Assembly: GCF_003076515.1 (NCBI RefSeq)
Contig: NZ_CP022390.1
Span: 2,170,001-2,234,000, forward strand
DNA: 64,000 bases
Direction of reading: 5' to 3'
Source of the DNA: Alcaligenes aquatilis
Lineage (GTDB): Bacteria; Pseudomonadota; Gammaproteobacteria; Burkholderiales; Burkholderiaceae_B
Shown: positions 54,493 through 62,825 of the stretch, piece by piece
Position numbering within the stretch: the first letter of the stretch is position 1
Layout: each line of letters opens with the position of its first letter
Notes under the pieces: generated by a model
The model's database searches: none
Told to the model about the DNA's origin: nothing
The model's input: only the letters and a program-made list of their open reading frames with translations
Program-made: the position numbers and the translations under genes

Positions 54493-56160
54493 ATGGCTAT
54501 TGCTGCAAGACCCCTGGCCCTTCGTTCCCCCTGGTTCCTGCCCGCCCTGATTTGTCTGGTGGTGCTGGTGTTCTGGGTCGTCTGGCCCCTCGCCTCTCTG
54601 TTCTATCAAAGCATTATCAACCCGGCAACGGGCATGCCCAGCCTGCATGGGTTTGAAACCTTCTTCAGCGACCCGCGCTATGTTGAAGCTTTCTTCAACA
54701 CCATCAAACTGGGGCTGATCTCCACCGTTGGGACCTTACTGCTGGGCGCCCCGCTGGCCTATGTGGTAGCCCGCTACGACTTCCCCGGCAAAGCCATTGT
54801 GGCGATCCTGCCTTTAACCACCATCGTGCTACCCGACATTATCGTCTCGCAGGCCTGGCTGATGCTGCTGGGCAATAACGGCGTGGTGCGTCTGGCCCTG
54901 GAAAGCATCGGTATTGATCTGCCCAGCTTCTATGGCTGGTTCGGCATGTCCTACGTGCTGATCCTGAACGATTACACCTACGTGTATATCGGCATGCTGG
55001 CTGCGCTCAAAGCCATTGATGGCACGCTGGAAGAAGCGGCCGTGAACCTGGGTGCCACCAACTTCAAGCGAGCGCTGAGCGTGACCTTCCCGGTGCTGAT
55101 GCCTGCCTTGCTGGTCAATGCCATGATTGTGTTCACGCTGGCCGTAGACAACTTCTCCATCCCCATGATTCTGGGTGGTCAGGTTGATGTTCTGTCCTCG
55201 CTGACCTACACCACCTTCCTGTCCGAGATGAGCGGCAACCCCACCATGCAAGGCGTGCTGGCCGTGGTGTCCGTGATTCTGGTCGGTGCGGTGTTATTCA
55301 TTCAGAAACGGGTACTGGAGCGCAAGACCTTCCAGATGCAGCAAGGCCGTGCCCCGCGTCCGGTTCGCGCTCAAGGTCTGGCCGGTATCTTGCTGACCAT
55401 CGGTGCGGTGATGTTTGTCACCTTCTCGCTGATCCCGGCCTTTATCGTGCTGATGGGTGCTTTCACCAAAGCCAGCGGCCCGGTCATGCAGTACGGCACC
55501 TTCACCCTGGACAATATGGAGCGTGCCCTGCGCTACGCCCCCGAGCCCATCTTGAACTCGCTGATGCTGGCCAGTGTTGCCACCGTTGCAGGCACCTGCT
55601 TTGCCACGATCTGCAGTTACCTGATCGTGAAAAAACGTTTGTTCGTGGTGACTGCACTGGACTATATGGTGATGCTGCCTTTGGCCATTTCCGGCACCGT
55701 GCTGGGTATTGCCCTGATCCAGACCTACAACAGCGGCATGCTGGTGCTGACCGGCACTTGGGTGATCATGGCCGGTGCGTACTTTGTGCGTAAAGTGCCT
55801 TTTTCCATTCGCTCGGCCTCGGCCTCGCTCTACAACATTCCCGACTCTATCGAAGAGGCTTCCATCAATCTGGGTGTCAGCCCCTTCCAGAGTTTCTTCA
55901 AAGTGGTTCTGCCCTTGATGAAGCCCGCCATTCTGGGCGCGGCCATCCTGATGTGGGTCACTTCACTGGCTGAAATTTCCGCCACTATCGTGCTGTATTA
56001 CGGTGGTATGGAAACCATGCCCATCCAGATGTTCCGTCAGATCGACGCCGGCTTTCTGGCCCGTGCTTCGGCTTACGGGGTGATCCTGATGGTCGTGATT
56101 CTGGTGCCGATTTATCTGGCTATCCGTTTTCTCAAGCTGGATTTGTTTTCCAGCCGCTAA
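54493..56160 (+). CDS. ABC transporter permease, two-domain (FbpB-like)
   Basis: A 555-residue inner-membrane protein of two fused permease halves with about 12 membrane segments. Each half has its EAA loop: EEAAVNLGATNFKRALSVTFPVLMP and EEASINLGVSPFQSFFKVVLPLMKP. The fused form is typical of Fe3+ and related importers. The ATG at 54493 is chosen because earlier codons lie inside the ATPase gene. Confidence 0.92.
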   Translation: MAIAARPLALRSPWFLPALICLVVLVFWVVWPLASLFYQSIINPATGMPSLHGFETFFSDPRYVEAFFNTIKLGLISTVGTLLLGAPLAYVVARYDFPGKAIVAILPLTTIVLPDIIVSQAWLMLLGNNGVVRLALESIGIDLPSFYGWFGMSYVLILNDYTYVYIGMLAALKAIDGTLEEAAVNLGATNFKRALSVTFPVLMPALLVNAMIVFTLAVDNFSIPMILGGQVDVLSSLTYTTFLSEMSGNPTMQGVLAVVSVILVGAVLFIQKRVLERKTFQMQQGRAPRPVRAQGLAGILLTIGAVMFVTFSLIPAFIVLMGAFTKASGPVMQYGTFTLDNMERALRYAPEPILNSLMLASVATVAGTCFATICSYLIVKKRLFVVTALDYMVMLPLAISGTVLGIALIQTYNSGMLVLTGTWVIMAGAYFVRKVPFSIRSASASLYNIPDSIEEASINLGVSPFQSFFKVVLPLMKPAILGAAILMWVTSLAEISATIVLYYGGMETMPIQMFRQIDAGFLARASAYGVILMVVILVPIYLAIRFLKLDLFSSR

Positions 56161-56176
56161 TCTAAAAAGGCTCACT

Positions 56177-57181
56177 ATGCTGACTACACGTTTTTTGAAA
56201 ACTGGTCTGGCACTCTCCTTCAGTGTCGGCGCCCTGTCCCTGTCCGGTGCCGCCCTGGCCGCCAATGCCGTGATGTACACGCCCAACAATGTGCAAACCA
56301 TTGATACAGCGCTGGAAATCGCTCGAAAGACTGCTTCTGACCTGTCCATTCAACAAGTGACTTCGGGCGCTGGCGCCTTGATGAAGCGTATCGAAGCCGA
56401 ATCGCAGAGCCCGCTCGGTGACGTGGTATGGGGCACTGGCTACGGCACCATGGCCGCTTTCCAGCAGAACTTCGAGGCTTACGAGTCGCCCGAGAACAAG
56501 GCCATTCCTGAAGCCTTCCACGGCAAGGACAGCCTGTGGACCAGCTCCAACGCGCACGTCATGGTCATCATGGTCAACGACCGTCAGCTCAAAGGCTTGG
56601 CTGCTCCCAAGACCTGGGCTGATCTGTTCGATCCCCAGTGGAAAGGCAAAGTCATTATTGGTGACCCCGCCTCGTCGGGCAGTGCTTACGACCAGGTTTA
56701 CGGCATCTACCAACTGTATGGCGCTGAAGGCCTGCAAAAGCTGGCGGCCAACGTGATCGTGTCCAAGAGCTCGGGCCAGGTTTACAAAAGTGTGGCAAAC
56801 GGCGAGTACCCCTTGGGCGTGACCATGGAATACGCCGCTTACGCCTATGTAGCTGGTGGTCAGAAAGGCATTGAGCTGGTCTACCCTGAAGACGGCACCT
56901 TCATCGCCCCTGAAGGCGTAGCTGTCATCAAGAACCCCAAGAACGGCCAGGAAGCAGCGCGCAAACTGGTCGATGTTCTGCTGTCCAAAGAGGTTCAGGA
57001 AGCCGAACTGGTTGAGAACTTCCGCCGCCCCACCCGCAGCGACATCAATGTGGCCGAACTGACCAAACTACCTAATCTGGATCAGATCAAGATTGCCAGC
57101 ACCGACCCCTTGAAGGCCGCTGCCGAGTACGAAACAGTCATCGAGGCCTGGAAACAGGCGTTGGCAGCAGCGGGTAAATAA
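56177..57181 (+). CDS. ABC transporter periplasmic binding protein, Fe(III)-type family
   Basis: A 334-residue family 1 solute-binding protein with a Sec signal (about 1-28, ending GAALAA). The mature fold resembles AfuA/FbpA/FutA and the phosphonate and phosphoglycerate receptors (NAVMYTPNNVQTIDTALEIA ... KTWADLFDPQWKGKVIIGDPASSGSAYDQVYGI). I cannot identify the adjacent iron-binding tyrosine pair of FbpA with certainty, so the ligand could be iron or an organophosphate/phosphonate. It is last in the operon, after ATPase and permease. Confidence 0.85.
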   Translation: MLTTRFLKTGLALSFSVGALSLSGAALAANAVMYTPNNVQTIDTALEIARKTASDLSIQQVTSGAGALMKRIEAESQSPLGDVVWGTGYGTMAAFQQNFEAYESPENKAIPEAFHGKDSLWTSSNAHVMVIMVNDRQLKGLAAPKTWADLFDPQWKGKVIIGDPASSGSAYDQVYGIYQLYGAEGLQKLAANVIVSKSSGQVYKSVANGEYPLGVTMEYAAYAYVAGGQKGIELVYPEDGTFIAPEGVAVIKNPKNGQEAARKLVDVLLSKEVQEAELVENFRRPTRSDINVAELTKLPNLDQIKIASTDPLKAAAEYETVIEAWKQALAAAGK

Positions 57182-57255
57182 ACCAGCCAAGCCCCGAACT
57201 GAACAGCGACGCCAAGTGGGCCTACCCCACCAGTTGCTTGATCAGAACTCAAGAC

Positions 57256-57297
57256 AAAACCCTTGGTGTGGGCTTCGCTCCGCACCAAGGGTTTTTT
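57256..57297 (+). terminator. Terminator of the iron-type ABC operon
   Basis: Stem AACCCTTGGTG / CACCAAGGGTT with a 14-base loop and six T; the gene stop is about 75 bp upstream. Confidence 0.92.
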
Positions 57298-57350
57298 ATC
57301 ACCGCTAAAAAACGACGCCCAAAAAAGAAGCAAGATCCGCTCTAACCCTC

Positions 57351-57656
57351 TCAGAGTCGTTCAATATGCGGCACCGGCTCACCAAGCTCCATCCATCGAG
57401 CCATCGCCGCCGAGACTCGCTGTCCTGTAGCCTCCAAACCCTCTTGCTCGACACAATCAAGACGAATGATGTAGTTTAAAAAGTCCCCGCCTACATTGGC
57501 CGCCAAGGGCAGAACCTCCAGCCCCTGTTGTTTCACCATATCAAACACAAGCCGAAAATTAGGGCGCATGGAGTGCCAATAAATAGCCCCGTACTGATGC
57601 AAATCGGCGCATAAATCAGCAACAAGAACGGGATCCTGATGGAAGCAAATCTCCAT
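57351..57656 (-). CDS. Hypothetical protein
   Basis: A 101-residue soluble protein I do not recognise. There is no signal or membrane segment. It starts MEICFHQDPVLVADLCADLHQY and contains two N-terminal cysteines and one later. It follows the paaY-like gene by 16 bp on the same strand, so it is probably cotranscribed. Codon use and frame look like a real gene, but no motif supports a function. Confidence 0.55.
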   Translation of the reverse strand: MEICFHQDPVLVADLCADLHQYGAIYWHSMRPNFRLVFDMVKQQGLEVLPLAANVGGDFLNYIIRLDCVEQEGLEATGQRVSAAMARWMELGEPVPHIERL

Positions 57657-57672
57657 TCAAGCCCCGCTTCGC

Positions 57673-58263
57673 TTAATCAACCGGATAAATCTGATCTTCA
57701 CGCAAACGCGGGCGGTCTGCTTCCACTTCCGTCAAGGGCTCCACGCGTTGCATCGTTGCCAAAGAACGCTGCGCCAATCGCTGGTACATACGCGTGCCGA
57801 AGAATTTGCCATCAATGGCTTTCTGATCCAGCTCTTTGACCACCGTCGCCGGGGACCCCGCCACCAGACTGCGGGGAGGCACTTGCATGCCTTTTTTCAC
57901 AAAGGCCATCGCACCAATAATGCTGTCTGCACCGATGTCCGCCGCGTCCATGACGACCGCATTCATGCCCACCAACACGTTGCGACCAATGACGCAGCCG
58001 TGCAGCACGGCGCCGTGTCCGACGTGGCCATCCTCATGCACCACCGTATCCTGATAATGCGTGCCGTGAATAACACAGGTGTCCTGAATATTGGAGCCGG
58101 CCTTCATGATGATGCGCCCGAAGTCCCCTCGCAAACTGGCCAAAGGGCCGATATACACGCCCTCACCAATAATGACGTCACCAATCAGTACAGCGGTAGG
58201 ATGAACATAGGCCGTGGGGTGAACCACAGGCACCAGCCCATCAATAGAATAAATATTTTGCAT
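57673..58263 (-). CDS. paaY: Gamma-carbonic-anhydrase-fold protein (PaaY/CaiE-like)
   Basis: A 196-residue left-handed beta-helix protein built of hexapeptide repeats ([30 protein letters not shown]). Metal-site histidines are in [10 protein letters not shown] and [11 protein letters not shown]. PaaY is a thioesterase in phenylacetate degradation; other members of this family are carbonic-anhydrase-like. No other paa genes are nearby, so PaaY is a family label. The start at 58263 matches the family length. Confidence 0.82.
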   Translation of the reverse strand: MQNIYSIDGLVPVVHPTAYVHPTAVLIGDVIIGEGVYIGPLASLRGDFGRIIMKAGSNIQDTCVIHGTHYQDTVVHEDGHVGHGAVLHGCVIGRNVLVGMNAVVMDAADIGADSIIGAMAFVKKGMQVPPRSLVAGSPATVVKELDQKAIDGKFFGTRMYQRLAQRSLATMQRVEPLTEVEADRPRLREDQIYPVD

Positions 58264-58376
58264 ACCTGCCTCGTACAAAAAGCCTGCACCCACAGCCGGC
58301 CCCAGGTCCGGCCAAAAATACGATCATAGCTGCTACAGACCGATATAATGCGCCGTACTCTCTCTTTTTGCACCCT

Positions 58377-58634
58377 ATGAGCATGTTGTATTACTGGCTG
58401 GCTTTTTTCTTGGGCATGGTGTTTTACGCCGCCTACTTGTCGCAGTCCTTTTTGCTGTCGCAAGGCATCCTCTATATGAAGGAAAAAGATCAATCGCCAC
58501 CCCTGCTCTGGCTGTTCACCCGCTTGATCGGCTTTATTCTGCGCGCCATTCCCGGCTTGCTGATGCGCCCCATTCCCCTGATTCTATGGGTCTTGGGCAT
58601 GGGGCTGACGGTGCAATACAGCTTCGCACCTTAG
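58377..58634 (+). CDS. Hypothetical small membrane protein
   Basis: An 85-residue protein with two or three hydrophobic segments (MLYYWLAFFLGMVFYAAYL at the start, LLWLFTRLIGFILRAIPGLLM and IPLILWVLGMGLTVQY at the end). The ATG at 58377 is preferred to a TTG at 58368. Divergent to paaY. No family recognised. Confidence 0.6.
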   Translation: MSMLYYWLAFFLGMVFYAAYLSQSFLLSQGILYMKEKDQSPPLLWLFTRLIGFILRAIPGLLMRPIPLILWVLGMGLTVQYSFAP

Positions 58635-58703
58635 GCCGGATAGTTCACTCCCTGCTTGTTCACTGCATGGACGGCCAGATCAGGATGAACCCCTCCTGAC
58701 CTC

Positions 58704-58728
58704 ATGCTTGCGACTCCCAGTCAAGCAT
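58704..58728. promoter_or_regulatory. Inverted repeat upstream of the nitrilase gene
   Basis: ATGCTTG and CAAGCAT, 7-bp arms with an 11-base spacer, about 125 bp before the nitrilase start. The arms are 18 bp apart centre to centre. A candidate site for the AraC-type regulator encoded downstream; not proven. Confidence 0.35.
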
Positions 58729-58853
58729 CCTGCGCCTGTCAGTCAATTCAGCGCCGCCCACCCCTCCTACACTGACGCAAACCAAAATGGCCGGGCTCGG
58801 TAAGCAGCGCGGTCTGACGATCAGAATCGCGGATACCGCGACAAGGAGGATGT

Positions 58854-59924
58854 ATGCAGACAAGAAAAATCGTCCGGGCAGCCGCCGTACAGGCCGCCTC
58901 TCCCAACTACGATCTGGCAACAGGGGTTGATAAAACCATTGAGCTGGCTCGTCAGGCCCGCGATGAGGGCTGCGACCTGATCGTGTTTGGTGAAACCTGG
59001 CTACCAGGCTACCCCTTCCACGTCTGGTTGGGCGCACCGGCCTGGTCGCTGAAATACAGTGCCCGCTACTATGCTAACTCACTCTCGCTGGACAGTGTGG
59101 AATTTCAACGCATTGCCCAGGCCGCACGGACCTTGGGCATTTTCATTGCCTTGGGCTATAGCGAACGCAGTGGTGGCAGCCTGTATCTGGGCCAATGCCT
59201 GATCGACGACAAAGGCGAGATGCTGTGGTCGCGCCGCAAACTTAAACCCACACATGTCGAGCGCACCGTGTTTGGTGAAGGCTATGCCCGTGATCTGATT
59301 GTGTCCGACACCGAGCTGGGCCGCGTCGGTGCGCTGTGCTGCTGGGAGCACCTGTCTCCCTTGAGCAAGTACGCGCTGTACTCCCAGCACGAAGCCATTC
59401 ACATTGCCGCCTGGCCGTCTTTTTCGCTGTACAGCGAACAGGCCCATGCTCTCAGCGCCAAAGTAAACATGGCTGCCTCGCAAATCTATTCGGTCGAAGG
59501 CCAATGCTTTACCATCGCCGCCAGCAGTGTGGTCACTCAAGAGACGCTGGACATGCTGGAAGTGGGAGAGCACAACGCCTCCTTATTGACCGTGGGCGGT
59601 GGCAGTTCCATGATTTTTGCGCCAGACGGACGCACACTGGCCCCCTACCTGCCGCACGATGCCGAAGGCCTGATCATTGCCGACCTGAACATGGAAGAAA
59701 TTGCCTTCGCCAAGGCAATCAACGACCCCGCAGGTCACTATTCCAAACCTGAGGCTACCCGTTTGGTACTGGATTTGGGGCACCGTGAGCCCATGACACG
59801 GGTTCACTCCCAAAGCCTGATCAAGGAAGAGGCCTGCGAACCACTCACACCCAGTACGATTGCACCAGTTGCCATCAGCCAGATCCAGGAATCGGACACA
59901 CTGTTGGTGCAGGAACCGTCCTGA
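58854..59924 (+). CDS. nitA: Nitrilase (arylacetonitrilase type)
   Basis: Hydrolyses nitriles, preferably arylacetonitriles such as phenylacetonitrile or mandelonitrile, to the acid and ammonia in one step. The 356 residues carry the catalytic triad at Glu47 (FGETWLPGYPF), Lys129 (RRKLKPTHVE) and Cys163 (ALCCWEH), the position of the nucleophile known for the A. faecalis enzyme. From memory the sequence is nearly identical to the A. faecalis JM3/ATCC 8750 enzyme, with differences mostly in the C-terminal tail. A strong AAGGAGG precedes the ATG. A terminator separates it from the AraC-type regulator. Confidence 0.95.
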   Translation: MQTRKIVRAAAVQAASPNYDLATGVDKTIELARQARDEGCDLIVFGETWLPGYPFHVWLGAPAWSLKYSARYYANSLSLDSVEFQRIAQAARTLGIFIALGYSERSGGSLYLGQCLIDDKGEMLWSRRKLKPTHVERTVFGEGYARDLIVSDTELGRVGALCCWEHLSPLSKYALYSQHEAIHIAAWPSFSLYSEQAHALSAKVNMAASQIYSVEGQCFTIAASSVVTQETLDMLEVGEHNASLLTVGGGSSMIFAPDGRTLAPYLPHDAEGLIIADLNMEEIAFAKAINDPAGHYSKPEATRLVLDLGHREPMTRVHSQSLIKEEACEPLTPSTIAPVAISQIQESDTLLVQEPS

Positions 59925-59930
59925 TCGCCC

Positions 59931-59976
59931 AGAAAGCAAGGCCCGGACAGACTGCCCAGGCCTTGCTTTCTTTTGC
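59931..59976 (+). terminator. Terminator of the nitrilase gene
   Basis: A 13-bp perfect stem AGAAAGCAAGGCC / GGCCTTGCTTTCT with a 15-base loop and a short T run, 6 bp after the stop. It uncouples nitA from the regulator gene. Confidence 0.88.
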
Positions 59977-60134
59977 CTTCTCGTTGCGGCCACCGCCTCA
60001 TCCTGGTCGGAAATTATCGTCACCCGCCACTATTTCTGGTCTGGTGCAAACCAAAGATCTTGCCTGATACTTAGTCAGTCCAGTTGATCGCAGTCCTGCC
60101 GTCAGCATTCGGATACACGACGCAGAGGTCATCA

Positions 60135-61118
60135 ATGGAGCAATGGTCCACCACGGCAATTCCCCCTACCCGGCGCGCGCCCTACTGGATGGAGGCCGTC
60201 AATAAGGCCTATGTACAACTGGAGTGCACCGTCCCCTCCCGTTCCTCTGCCCCCTTCTTCGGTGCCATCACGCGCCATGAACTGGCCGCTGTCAGCCTCT
60301 CTCATATCACCTCGACCACACAGACAGTCCTGCGCACGCCGCTGCAAATCTCCAGAGCATCCGAGGATATTTTTCTGCTCAGCATACAAGTGGCCGGAGC
60401 GGGAAAGCTGGTTCAGGATGACAAGACCGCTTACCTGCAACCCGGTGAGTTGGCCTTGTACGACTCCACCCGTCCCTATCAGCTTCTGTTTGATCAGGAC
60501 TTTGAGCAGTATGTACTTTCTTTGCCCGGCTCCATTTTGCGCAATCGTTTGCACAATGCCGAGGACATGACAGCCTGCAAAATCACCAGCGCGCAATCGG
60601 GCACGGCACGCTTGCTCTCCCATATGGTCAGCGAGCTAACCGACTGCCCCCCTTCCGGAGGCCCCAGTGTAGATACGTCGCTTGCTGACAGCTTGGTCAG
60701 CATTCTGGTGGCGGCGCTAGCAGAGAATCTGGGCGGCCTGCCTTTACAGGACAACACAGGGTCTGTACGACGCGACCGCATCAAAGCCTATGTACTGGAG
60801 AATCTGCGCGATCCTCAATTGAATATAGGCAAAATTGCCAAACGCTTGGACCTGACGCCCAGCACCTTACACCGCGCCTGGGAGGGCGAGGCCAACTCAC
60901 TGACAAGCTGGATCTGGTCCATGCGCTTGCAAGGCGCTGAACAGGATTTACGCCAACTGGCCCATCAACACAGGACCATCACAGAAATTGCTTACCACTG
61001 GGGGTTCAGCAGCTCTGCCCATTTCAGCCGGGCATTTCGACGGCACTTCGGAGTGCCGCCGAAAGAGGTCCGCGAGAATATGCGGGCCCTGGCCCAAGCA
61101 GACTCAAAGCCTATCTGA
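60135..61118 (+). CDS. nitR: AraC/XylS-family regulator, probably of the nitrilase gene (NitR-like)
   Basis: A 327-residue activator-type protein. The N-terminal AraC-binding-like domain is about 40-210 (LQPGELALYDSTRPYQLLFDQDFEQYVLSLP). The C-terminal double helix-turn-helix is about 225-320, with the AraC signature IAYHWGFSSSAHFSRAFRRHFGVPPKEVR. The ATG at 60135 has AGAGG 6 nt upstream; a longer frame starts in the leader. It lies just downstream of nitA on the same strand, as NitR does in Rhodococcus rhodochrous J1, so control of nitA by a nitrile is inferred. Confidence 0.82.
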   Translation: MEQWSTTAIPPTRRAPYWMEAVNKAYVQLECTVPSRSSAPFFGAITRHELAAVSLSHITSTTQTVLRTPLQISRASEDIFLLSIQVAGAGKLVQDDKTAYLQPGELALYDSTRPYQLLFDQDFEQYVLSLPGSILRNRLHNAEDMTACKITSAQSGTARLLSHMVSELTDCPPSGGPSVDTSLADSLVSILVAALAENLGGLPLQDNTGSVRRDRIKAYVLENLRDPQLNIGKIAKRLDLTPSTLHRAWEGEANSLTSWIWSMRLQGAEQDLRQLAHQHRTITEIAYHWGFSSSAHFSRAFRRHFGVPPKEVRENMRALAQADSKPI

Positions 61119-61150
61119 TCAGACGGCCCGGCGTTCTGGCAATCAGGCAA

Positions 61151-61510
61151 TCAGGCAATGGCCTTGCCGTCATTCAATGCCAACAGGCCTTTGACCAGGC
61201 GGTACACGATCCACACGCCCACAATCACGATGGTCACAAAACCGACCAGAATCGCCATCAGCAAGAACGACAGCACCACGCCAACCAGGCCCCACCAGAA
61301 AGTACGGATTTGCCAATCGAAGTGCGACTCCAGGTAAGTGCCGCGAACCTCATCACGTTTGATGTAATTGATGATGATGGCGACCAAGGCGGTAATACCG
61401 CCAAACATGGACAAGATGTACAGGGCGTAATTGATTAATGTCAGGTTACGTAGGTTGACCAACTGCTTGGTACCCTCGTCTTGTGGAACCGGATTCATAT
61501 CATCATTCAT
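61151..61510 (-). CDS. DUF4870-like small membrane protein
   Basis: A 119-residue protein with three hydrophobic helices: ALYILSMFGGITALVAIIINYI, a central WWGLVGVVLSFLLMAIL and a C-terminal VTIVIVGVWIVYRLVKGLLAL. The pattern YIKRDEVRGTYLESHFDWQIRTFWW between the first two is typical of the DUF4870-like family. Function unknown. It lies downstream of the SPFH gene but a terminator hairpin stands between them. Confidence 0.78.
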   Translation of the reverse strand: MNDDMNPVPQDEGTKQLVNLRNLTLINYALYILSMFGGITALVAIIINYIKRDEVRGTYLESHFDWQIRTFWWGLVGVVLSFLLMAILVGFVTIVIVGVWIVYRLVKGLLALNDGKAIA

Positions 61511-61521
61511 TGATCACTCCT

Positions 61522-61564
61522 TGGAAAAACAAACGGTAGCGTTACCTTTGCTGTAACGCTACCG
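61522..61564 (-). terminator. Terminator of the SPFH gene
   Basis: A 12-bp perfect stem CGGTAGCGTTAC / GTAACGCTACCG with a 7-base loop, followed on the minus strand by TTTGTTTTT. It ends 11 bp before the DUF4870-like start. Confidence 0.85.
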
Positions 61565-61599
61565 GAGAAACGCTGTTCGGGCTAACGACTGTCAGTAAA

Positions 61600-62523
61600 T
61601 TAACGCAGTCCGATAAAGGGCATGGCAGAACCGGGAACCAGACTTTCTGGTAGTTTACCGTCCCACTTTTCCACTGCATTCAAGTTGACCAGATTGGTGT
61701 TCTGGGCCAATGCCTGAGCCTTGGCAGAAATCGCCTTGGCCTCAGCTTCACCACGCAGACGAATACCATCGGCTTCAGCCATGTAGCGTTCGCGTTGAGC
61801 GCGAGCCTCTGCTTCGGCCTGCACCACCTGGATTTCAGCCTGAATAGAAGCGGTTTCTTTTTGCTGGCGCGTGGTTTCAATTTGAACCTGGGCCAACATG
61901 CGGTTTTCAATCGACTGCTCGTACGCTTTGGAAAAAGACACTTCCTCAACCTGTACACCCATCATCTGCATGGGGGCAGACTCCAGCGTCACGCGCATGG
62001 CCTCGTTAATGTCAGCACCGAGTTTTTCACGATTCTGAATGGACTGAGCGGCGGTGTACTTACCGAACACGTTCTTGATTACGTCCAGAGCCTTGCGCTC
62101 CAGCAAGCGGGCCTCCAAAGCTTCCAGCGAACCGTATTCGGAGTACAACTGGGCCACATCGGTTTCAGGCACTCGATACGTTACCGAGGCCACCATGGAG
62201 GCAGACTGCTGGTCAAAACTATACGCCTCAAGCTGCATGCGAACCGTGTGATCACGCACCGAAATCTTGCGTACCGTATCAAAGAACGGAACCTTAAAGT
62301 CCAAGCCAGGTTCGGCCACGCGCACCAACTTACCGTTACGCAGCACCACGCCACGTTCACCCTGATCGACCTGCAAGAACGAGCCCATGGAGGCCACAAT
62401 CAGGATCAGGAAAATAACAACAGCGGCCCCCAGAAAGCCCAGTCCCTTGGAGAAATTGGTCGTGCCACCTTCTGACTTCGCTTTAGCAGCCAGTTTCGTT
62501 AATGGATTTTTATCAGTGCTCAT
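61600..62523 (-). CDS. Prohibitin-family SPFH protein
   Basis: A 307-residue membrane-scaffold protein. A single membrane helix (GFLGAAVVIFLILIVASMGSFLQV, about 25-50) is followed by the SPFH domain (VDQGERGVVLRNGKLVRVAEPGLDFKVPFFDTV). A long Gln/Glu/Ala-rich coiled coil (about 200-270, QIETTRQQKETASIQAEIQVVQAEAEARAQRERYMAEADG) comes after it. It resembles prohibitin and HflC-like proteins that form ring-shaped membrane assemblies and modulate proteases. The ATG at 62523 overlaps a 46-codon membrane-protein gene upstream. Confidence 0.88.
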   Translation of the reverse strand: MSTDKNPLTKLAAKAKSEGGTTNFSKGLGFLGAAVVIFLILIVASMGSFLQVDQGERGVVLRNGKLVRVAEPGLDFKVPFFDTVRKISVRDHTVRMQLEAYSFDQQSASMVASVTYRVPETDVAQLYSEYGSLEALEARLLERKALDVIKNVFGKYTAAQSIQNREKLGADINEAMRVTLESAPMQMMGVQVEEVSFSKAYEQSIENRMLAQVQIETTRQQKETASIQAEIQVVQAEAEARAQRERYMAEADGIRLRGEAEAKAISAKAQALAQNTNLVNLNAVEKWDGKLPESLVPGSAMPFIGLR

Positions 62524-62653
62524 CACGGCTTCCTTTATGTGGCTGACGCGTCTGGTCTTTTAATTGACGACGTTCCACCATCAGTTGCCGTATGCCTTTG
62601 GCAATCAGGTAGGCCAGCACAGCGGCCCCCAACAAAATCAAGATGATACGCAT
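62513..62653 (-). CDS. 46-residue single-helix membrane protein upstream of the SPFH gene
   Basis: A small gene reading MRIILILLGAAVLAYLIAKG then a basic, Gln-rich tail (IRQLMVERRQLKDQTRQPHK). One membrane helix with positive residues after it predicts a cytoplasmic C-terminus. The stop lies 11 bp inside the SPFH gene, and the SPFH ribosome site (AAAGGA) is inside this frame, so translation is probably coupled. I recognise no family. Support is frame, composition and overlap only. Confidence 0.6.
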   Translation of the reverse strand: MRIILILLGAAVLAYLIAKGIRQLMVERRQLKDQTRQPHKGSRDEH

Positions 62654-62825
62654 GACGCTTCAGTCTTCCCACTAGATTTCAAACAGACGGCAATTATCCC
62701 CGATTCCCTATGCCATGCTCAGAAAATAAGCGTCAAAATATGACAAATGGGCCATATTGCCGGTAAGAAATCATAAACGGACGCCCTTGCAGCATCCTAG
62801 GCAACGCGATACGCGGCCTGCGCCT

